From NCBI GenBank assembly GCA_033002965.1, contig JAURVB010006561.1:45186-109185 (forward strand): 64,000 bases of DNA. The letters run 5' to 3'. Positions 57,342 through 64,000 of this stretch are shown here, in pieces. A program made the position numbers and the translations under genes. The notes under the pieces are model-generated. The model had not been told where the DNA came from and made no database searches. It saw only the letters and a program-made list of their open reading frames with translations. This DNA is from Piper betle. Lineage: Eukaryota > Streptophyta > Magnoliopsida > Piperales > Piperaceae. Within the stretch, counting starts at the first letter, position 1. Every line of letters starts with the position of its first letter.

Positions 57342-57964
57342 AAAAATGTTCAAGAATTTCAATACTCTTTTCATGTCATAATCATCAATGGCCTTGCCAA
57401 TCATAGCATAGCAATACCTTTGAATGAGGAAAATAGCAACCTGAAATTTACCAAAACTGCATAAACTTAAAGTTAACATTTGAATTGGGCAATTAAATAG
57501 AAATTTACAAGTCAGTATTCCTAAAGCTACTATAGCAAAAACCAACATTTTTTTTTCAAAAACACTTACCAATAGATCCAATAGGCTCATAAATTGCATC
57601 CCCGCAGTTCTCACAGCAACCAATGAAGTAGCTGCAATAGCCAGACCAGTTACTGCAGCACCATCCTATAGTGAGATGGGCTGAATCAATATAAGGATAT
57701 AGCAGCCAGCCAAACTACCTTACAAAAGCACTTGTTAAAAATGGCAATCATCACAATTTCATCTAAAGTAACTTACAAAAGCACTTGATAACATTATTGT
57801 AAACAGCAGACAAACAAAAAAACAAAACAAAACAAAGCAACTCTAGAAAATAGAGGACATAACAGTTATAAATCATCTATTAACCTGATCAGAGGGTTTT
57901 CAGTACCTTCAATGACGAATGACCCACCAATAACTAGAGCTACAGACTCATTATGAACAGGCGT
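57342..57964 (-). pseudogene. Metal tolerance protein C4-like exons captured inside the hAT element
   Basis: Three exon-like pieces with splice sites lie on the minus strand. Exon A (57964-57907) reads TPVHNESVALVIGGSFVIEG, between TGTAG and GTACTG. Exon B (57666-57570) reads DGAAVTGLAIAATSLVAVRT and then, one base out, DAIYEPIGSI before GTAAGTG. Exon C (57440 to about 57345) reads VAIFLIQRYCYAMIGKAIDD then YDMKRVLKFLN. These match, in order, the membrane domain and following region of plant MTPC4 (cation diffusion facilitator, SLC30A9-like, organellar zinc transport). The exon that should lie between A and B is missing. Introns are retained, so it came from genomic DNA, not cDNA. It cannot encode a transporter. 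Confidence 0.75.
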
Positions 57965-58640
57965 CTACATCAAAATATAGTCTCTTAAACACCAAATAAC
58001 CAGGATTCATAGCACGTAGCAATATTATATTGACAACTTTCAAAGGTAAGGATAACAATATCAACAATCTTACTTGTGGAACCCACAAGGTTTGAACCCC
58101 AAATGTTCATGCATATTTCAAAACAATTCATCTTCTTCGTTAAATAATATAACAGACAAAGCCAAACAGCAAGCATGGAAATTAAACAAAAAAATGCTCA
58201 CATGGGGGAGGAAAAGGGAGGTGCTCACATGGGGGCGGCGGAGGGAGGGGTGACGCTGGAGGGAGGCCAAGGCACACAGGGGCAGTGGCAGAGGGAGGGG
58301 CAAGGCCAGAAGCAAAGTTGTTGGTAGTGTAGGGAGGGCTAAGGCACAAGGGGGCGATGGCCGAGGCACACGGGGAGCGGCAGAGGGAGGGGCGACGCAC
58401 ACGGGAGCGGCAACGGAGGGAGGCTGAGGCACATGGGGGTGGCGGCGGAGAGAGGGGCAAGGCCGGAGGCAAAGTGTCGGTGGCAAAGTGAGGGCCGAGG
58501 CAAAAGGGGTGGTGGTGGACGGGTGGAGGGAGGGGCGAGGTATAAGGATTTTAAGTTTTTAAAATTTTAATTCCACTTTTACCCATGCATAAATAATTTA
58601 TTCATTTAGATACCTAGTTTATTTTCGTCATTTACCCATA

Positions 58641-59656
58641 AAAACCTATTCTTCCCAATTATTTATTTTCGTTATTTTCATCATCTACTGTAATATTTTT
58701 TTGTTCTTCTATTCATTTGTGGTTAATACTAATTATATATAAATTATAATAAATTGGTATCAGAGAGTTTATTTTCCTGTGAATATTTTCTATATCAAGT
58801 TGTAAATGTTAACTTAGCCATGTAATTTGTCTATATTAAAGGATATTTTTTTGGGTTAAAATTAGTATCTATGTTTTGGTACTATTTCTCATCAATTAAG
58901 TATTAAAATAGAGATTTAAATATTTGGTTAATCCTACCAACCGAGACAGCAAATTGGCAAACACAACTAAACCCAAAAATCCGGATAAGGAAAAGAAAAA
59001 AATAACGTGTCAAACATCAAATCAACATCATCCACATCCAATTGTAAAACGAAACACTATGAAACTAGACGAAGGAAATTACCAAGGTCAAGATCATGCC
59101 GTGAATGGGCAGCAACGGAGTGGCTTGACATGGATGACAAGATTCGTTCATTCAGTTTGACAGAAACAAGCCCGGACTAGCCGCTTCTCCGTTCGTGGCC
59201 ATAATAACTCAAAAACCCGACAACTGCAGGAGATCAATCACCAACAACTTCCCTACCACCCAGAAAACACTTTCGATGCAGAGGTAGATGATACTGTTCC
59301 CACTCAATCAAAAAGGTCACGTGTGAATGTCAGATTCCCAACAGATGGCTCCAACAAAGACACATGGCTTCGTGCACGCACACAGTTCGGTAAGCATCAG
59401 CGAATCAGATTCTAGGCAGCACGCGCTTAACGTAACTAGAAACAGTACGTTAGCTAATGGCGAGGAATATTCGATTCTATCAACATCTAACAAGTTGGGC
59501 ACTATACGTTGCGTGCATGGTACGTTAGCTAACGGCCTATACATTGTGTGCATGGTACACATCCTTTCTTGAAATCATATCTTTTAGCAACATGTTAATA
59601 GAGTCGAGGACAGACATGACCGCATTTAACATAAACTTTGAGATAATAAAAGATTT
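58641..59656. other. Intergenic, no supported gene
   Basis: Short frames (for example 58924-59160 and 59327-59572) show no family resemblance. TACGTTAGCTAATGG near 59448 and TACGTTAGCTAACGG near 59521 are a small direct repeat. Confidence 0.45.
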
Positions 59657-59914
59657 CTAACGAGGCATGTTCGGTGGAGGGGGATGGGTCACAATTCCAA
59701 CACTGGGTGACCTCCTGGCATTGCAAATGGGAGGCGGAGGTGCAGGAGCAGGGCCTCTTCCCTCGACTCGTCGCACACTGTTCACGGCAGATTCCATAGC
59801 AGCAATATCATTGTCAATGCAGCAGGCGCTGGTTATGGGATCGAGCTCTAGCAAGAGCAGCGTTGCCACCACTAGAAGAATCTTCCACCCCTGCATATTG
59901 ATGTTTGGAAGCAT
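59657..59914 (-). CDS. Small secreted proline-rich peptide precursor, unknown family
   Basis: An intact 85-codon frame. The second Met (residue 7, 59896) begins a clear signal peptide, MQGWKILLVVATLLLLEL, ending near DPITSA. It is followed by an acidic stretch with MESAVNSVRRVEG, then PAPAPPPPICNARRSPSVGI and a C-terminal HPPPPNMPR. A TATA-like TATTTAAA lies at 59938-59945, only 24-31 bases before the first ATG, which favours the second Met as start. Signal peptide, variable middle, dibasic RR and a Pro-rich C-terminus fit a plant signalling-peptide precursor, but the C-terminus matches none of the classes I know well (CLE, IDA, CEP, PSY, PIP). No intron is seen. A chance frame cannot be excluded. 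Confidence 0.5.
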   Translation of the reverse strand: MLPNINMQGWKILLVVATLLLLELDPITSACCIDNDIAAMESAVNSVRRVEGRGPAPAPPPPICNARRSPSVGIVTHPPPPNMPR

Positions 59915-59937
59915 ACACTACGGATGGATTGGACAGC

Positions 59938-59945
59938 TTTAAATA
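59938..59945 (-). promoter_or_regulatory. TATA-like box of the secreted-peptide gene
   Basis: TATTTAAA on the minus strand. The expected transcript start, about 30 bases on, would fall near 59910, between the first and second Met codons. Confidence 0.4.
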
Positions 59946-60589
59946 AGGAGTTTTGTCTGTTTGCCTCTGCTAAAATAGCACCAAATGATGAAAGGTGAAC
60001 GTGTTTTTTATCTTGGAACTCAGAGCATATGACATGAAGCTTTCCGCTGCTTTGTACTTTAAGGAGACCAAGGGCAGTCATGATTCCATCTGCACTTCTT
60101 CACTCATATCAAGCATGAACCTTGATTAAAAAATTAATCAGTATGGACTCAAAAGGAAAATTTTATCAATGCCCACTGACTTATGTACCAGAAGATAAAT
60201 AAAAAGATCTGTGTGTTGTCGGTGTGCGAGTGATATTTGAAACACTTTTCAGGTATTGAATTTAACTATGAATATTCAACACTCATGGAATACAGAACCC
60301 GGCTGAAACATCTGCAAAATACGAACTGCATGCATGAGTATTGCAACACGGCAGACATCAGAAGTTTTTTTCATTAAACAGAATGTATGATCACCTTAGC
60401 TGTTCCCATTTTTGCAGCCAAACTGACGCAGTAATGGAAAAATTTTGATCACCAAACAGTAGCTCTCGGACTCATGATGCGTGGCAACTAGTGCTCCTCT
60501 GTTTTTTATAAGACATAAACATCATCATACTGAATGATCACCTTTCGATTAGCAATGGCCAAGAAATTGGGGCGTCCAGAACCATCTGA

Positions 60590-62690
60590 ACCGGGTTTCC
60601 TTTCAGGGCTTCTCAGGCAGGAAAGAAATACAAGCTCCTTAATTACAAGCAGAGGGATATAACGGTCTCTAAGTATCATGTTGGATTCCTACCCTTAGAG
60701 TGGTTTGCGCAAGGCACCTTCAAGACCAAGAGACAAACGGCAGCGAAGTTCGTGAGGGGACTACACTTGAGCTTAAAGTCAGCCGTGTTGATGTTCCACT
60801 GTGCTGCTCTTGAAAAGGCTGTAGGCAGAGCACTTCAGCGCGAGGCCGCCCACGAGATCTCAGTGGCAGCATAGCAGTGACACAAGGGAAAAGGCCAGGC
60901 GCAGGTAGTAGCAGGCTTAGCAATATTAGAGGGGTCAGCAGCTGGTCGGGACCATTCAGTGTACCCCACCTGCGAGAGGAGGCACGCAGGCCAGCGCTTT
61001 GCTTGTAGTGAGATGGGCCACCAAGCAGTTGAGTGTCCACGCCTAGCACAGCCTTTTAGGAGCGTCCAGACCAACAGCAATATCAGGCTAGACCCAAGCA
61101 ATACTTATCAGTAGAAGCCTTAGCTGCAACAATAATAGTAGTCGAGGCAGCAGCAGCGACCCCCACAGTAGGCACAAGGAATCCTTCCAGCACCAGGGCA
61201 ACATGCTCTCTTGCCCCTCCTCCACCTTAGCAGCAAGGGTAGGGACAGCAGCGCTCAGTGGCCAGTAGCAGCGTGGCCAGCAGGGTTTGCAGAGACAAGT
61301 GGTGTTACTCAACGTCTGGTCAAAGGGCAGATGCAGTGCCAGCAGTGGAGGGTGAGGGAGACAGAGTTGAGTAGCAGAGGGCATGCTGCGAACCGCGATG
61401 ATGATGTATAGGACCTGCAGTGATCACACTACTTCTCGGCTTAGTTCCTGCTGTTCTTTTATTTGACTCTAATAACACCCATACCATCATAGCTCAGACA
61501 TTCGTCCCTACGATTGGAATAAGACTAGAAGACTTAGGCTATGAATTGGTTATAACTAATCATGTTGGAGTAGTCCTCACCATTGGAGGGTATGTGAGAG
61601 GTGTTGTTGTGGCCATGGAGGGTATGTGAGAGGTGTTGTTGTGGCCATACAACGTGACATCCTCTTTACTGATTTTATAGTGTACCAATGAGAGTTCAAT
61701 GCAATATTCCGGATGGACTTGGTTGCTGAGAAAAGGAGCGCCAATTGATTGTAAGAAAAGGAAGGTCCATCTTCGCCTGAGACGGATGATGAAGATAACA
61801 TTCTAGGGCCGAGGCCAAGATAGTGATATGATAATCATCTCTTGCCAGAGGGCTCAAAGATTGATGAGCAGAGGTTGTGAGGTGTTCCTTACCAATGTGA
61901 TTGCTACTATAGACAAGAGGAGGCCAGAGTTGGCAAAGATTTTGATTGTTCATGATTTTGCCGACGTGTTCCCAAATGAGGTGTCAGGTTTGCCATTAGC
62001 TAGAAAGGTGGAGTTCGTCAATGACTTGCTTCCTGATACAGCATCGATTTCTAAAGTACCTTATCACATGATCCCACTTGAGCTAATAGAGCTCAAGGTG
62101 CAGTTGAAAGAGTTGTTGGATCATGGGTTTAATAGATCAAGTATCTCACCCTAGGGTGTTCTAGTCCTCTTCTTCAAGAAGACAACAGTCTATAGTTATG
62201 CATTAACTATAGAATGCTCAACAAGGTAATTATGAAGAACAGATACCCCTAATTTAGGATTGATGTTTTGCTTGATCAGTTGGCGGGAGCCTCCAAGTTC
62301 TTCAGTCAAGTTATCATTAGCTTGGGATCAAAGAGGAGGATGTGCGGAAGACAACTTTCAAGTCAAGACATGGTCACTATAAGTTCTTTGTCATGCCCTT
62401 TGCTTGACGAACGCCCCGACAGCATTTATGGATCTCATAAACAGAGTATTCAGACCGTATCTATATCATTTTGTGATTGTGTTCGTTGACAACATTCTAA
62501 TCTATTCGCGGTCTCGAAAGGAGCATGAGAGGCAGATGCAAATAGACTTGCAAACTCTGTGTGTGCACTAGTTGTACACTCTATTGGATTTTCTCAAAAA
62601 TTTAGTCTCATTTATAAATTTAACTCATCTAAGATACTCTATTTGCATGAGTCAAACTATACATGTCTCACATGCATTGTGCTATTGTCT
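60590..62690 (+). mobile_element. Gypsy (chromovirus-like) remnant 2: gag, protease, reverse transcriptase
   Basis: The gag stretch at 60640-60850 repeats the gag of remnant 1. A zinc-knuckle-like segment lies near 61000-61040, and a protease-like segment at about 61480-61560. From 61940 the reverse transcriptase region is readable: HDFADVFPNEVSGLPLARKV and VEFVNDLLPDTASISKVPYH, then LKVQLKELLDHGF. Frameshifts follow. The catalytic block survives as FVDNILIYSRSRKEHE (about 62480-62530), with Asn replacing the second catalytic Asp. At about 62590-62690 the sequence matches part of the LTR of remnant 1 (52100-52207), so a large internal deletion joined RT to LTR. RNase H and integrase are absent. 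Confidence 0.75.
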
Positions 62691-62736
62691 GCGTATTAGT
62701 TTTTTTCAGGTTCCAATCGATAGCATCAATTTTTTA

Positions 62737-63009
62737 CACTAAAAAATAGTGCTTGATGGCAAAATAATTTTGACAGTGAAATTTTTTGTGACAGTTCTAT
62801 GAGAAATTTTTTGACACTAAAAATCAGTGATTGTTTGGTAGTTAGTATTTAGTTACCGAATTTTCGGTGCCAAAAGGGTGCATAGTTTAGTTATGACAAA
62901 ATTGGTCACTTTTCAATGACATATTTTTGTCACTGTATTTAAGTGACAAAACGGTAGCTCATTTTTTAGTTAAAATTTAGGTGACAGAAGACTCGTTTTT
63001 CCGCTAGTG
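62737..63009 (-). mobile_element. CACTA (En/Spm) transposon end
   Basis: The sequence ends CGTTTTTCCGCTAGTG at 63009, the inverse of CACTAGCGGAAAAACG, a typical CACTA terminus. Subterminal repeats such as GTGACAAA, TGTCACT and their inverses recur over the preceding 270 bases, as expected for En/Spm elements. The other terminus and any transposase are missing. Confidence 0.65.
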
Positions 63010-64000
63010 TCTACACGTTCCAGAGGAGTCAGCGTTTGAGCGCTTCAAAGCGGCCGAAAGTCCAGCTCGTTGCCATCCTGCTCGCTCCTTTCTTTTCTTT
63101 GTTTTTTATGGGTTCCATATCAACACATACATTTTCAAATTAACAATTGCCGAGAAGAAAAAACTTAAAGGGAGAAACCAAATTCTGCATTTTAAGATTA
63201 GCCGTAAACAATTTTAACTTCATTCTATTCAAGTACACCTTTTGATGGAATTGATTAGTGGAATTTCAAAAGGCTTTGGTGTACTCGGTTTAGATTTTAA
63301 TTGACTTCGCTTAGTATAATTGGCTTGTAAATAAAGGAGGTAGTGTATATATTTATGTGCATATATATAAAAGACCACTATAATATGGGTATTGTTGTTG
63401 AATGAAAATAGATTTACCCTGTAAGAGATCACCATGCACATCTTCTCTGACGGCCTCAGCCAAGCCTTCTCCGACCATCATTTGCCATTGTTCCTCCATT
63501 CTTTTCCACATTTTTTGTGAATAATCTGTATAGATTAAAGAAATTCCCGTAATTTATTCAAAGATTCCAAAACAGTTGGCGTTGAGAATATAATCTTTTT
63601 CTCTTTTGGTTCCATCTGGTTATCAACTAATTAGCCCCAAATAATTGAAAAATTCATTAAATCTATAAATGTTATTAATTCATGGCAAAATTATTGATCT
63701 TTCACTAAATATTACCTATTCTTAAAGTATTTTTAATTTGTTGTAATATGTAAGTAAGCAGTGTCCTCCAAGTGATCCTCTTCGAAAATTCGTAACAAAC
63801 TTTTGTCTAATAAATACAATAAAAATACGAAATGTTTACATTAAGACTAACTCTAATATGTAAACTATGATTAAGAAATTTTGCATATTTTATATCTTTT
63901 TCATGCTAACCAAATAAACCTTAAATTACTTTTGTAAATTAATCTAAACCCTTCAATATTACAAGGCTAGTTACCGTTAGCTTTACTGGATAGATGATTA
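63010..64000. other. AT-rich intergenic DNA
   Basis: No gene, RNA gene or defined repeat can be supported up to the window end. Confidence 0.5.

Larger units (their letters stand above)
54081..58640 (-). mobile_element. Large hAT element with transposase remains and captured gene exons; right end lost
   Basis: The left end CATAGTTGCAAAAATCGG with subterminal AATCGG repeats matches the left end of the 893-bp element at 19968. The right part (GC-rich block 58180-58550, then TTTTAAGTTTTTAAAAT...TTTTACCCATGCATAAATAATTTA) matches that element's right interior (20575-20640). The right terminal repeat is missing, so no target duplication can be shown. Inside, on the minus strand, are a degraded hAT transposase and, between it and the GC-rich end, exons of a metal tolerance protein gene. 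The insertion lies in Gypsy remnant 1. Confidence 0.75.

Overview
The window is plant nuclear DNA, almost certainly from a flowering plant. It contains very-long-chain 3-ketoacyl-CoA synthase genes, a class III peroxidase, a BAHD acyltransferase fragment and a plant glycine-rich secreted protein. It also carries plant Copia, Gypsy, TRIM, hAT, CACTA and Helitron elements and an endogenous caulimovirid fragment. The GC-rich KCS coding regions set in AT-rich DNA would fit a monocot, but that is only a guess. Gene density is very low; most of the 64 kb is nested transposon debris.

Layout. 1-4509: a long LTR (start outside the window) interrupted by a solo LTR of the same family (257-3212) with a perfect 5-bp target duplication. 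4510-5800: GC-rich block with a ribosomal protein S16 pseudogene fragment. 5823-6118: nearly perfect foldback MITE. 6155-9075: an unclassified repeat and a third, decayed LTR copy. 10.6-11.3 kb: head-to-tail Helitron-like pair. 13.0-13.5 kb: a two-exon His/Gly-rich secreted protein gene. 14.2-15.7 kb: Copia remnant, minus strand. 15.9-16.6 kb: hAT MITE. 16.8-17.5 kb: frameshifted gene for a small membrane protein. 18.1-21.6 kb: tRNA-Phe half, an 893-bp hAT derivative and weak exon candidates. 21.6-24.9 kb: a TRIM-like element whose LTR/PBS junction and internal minisatellite are amplified. 27.4-28.2 kb: tandem duplication.

30.1-39.7 kb: two KCS paralogues in the same orientation, flanking a 3.5-kb internally deleted Copia element. 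One copy has an intron and the other does not; both have frameshifts. 40.1-44.1 kb: a class III peroxidase gene (minus strand), split by a 2.88-kb hAT element that itself holds LTR fragments. 44.3-45.6 kb: degraded endogenous pararetrovirus. 45.7-46.0 kb: 4 x 65-bp tandem repeat. 46.8-47.9 kb: more Helitron-like elements. 50-54 kb: LTR-like repeats, a BAHD fragment and a Gypsy gag remnant. 54.1-58.6 kb: a hAT element with transposase remains that also carries intron-containing exons of a metal tolerance protein (MTPC4-like). 59.7-59.9 kb: a small secreted-peptide gene. 60.6-63.0 kb: a second Gypsy remnant and a CACTA end.

No operon-like or pathway linkage is visible. The only genes that form a set are the tandem KCS pair (fatty acid elongation for waxes or lipids). 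Only the glycine-rich protein and the secreted peptide have fully open reading frames. All other protein genes carry frameshifts, stops or truncations. Many of these are single missing bases in short G or C runs, so consensus error competes with true pseudogenization as the explanation. All family assignments come from reading conserved motifs by eye; no database search was run.
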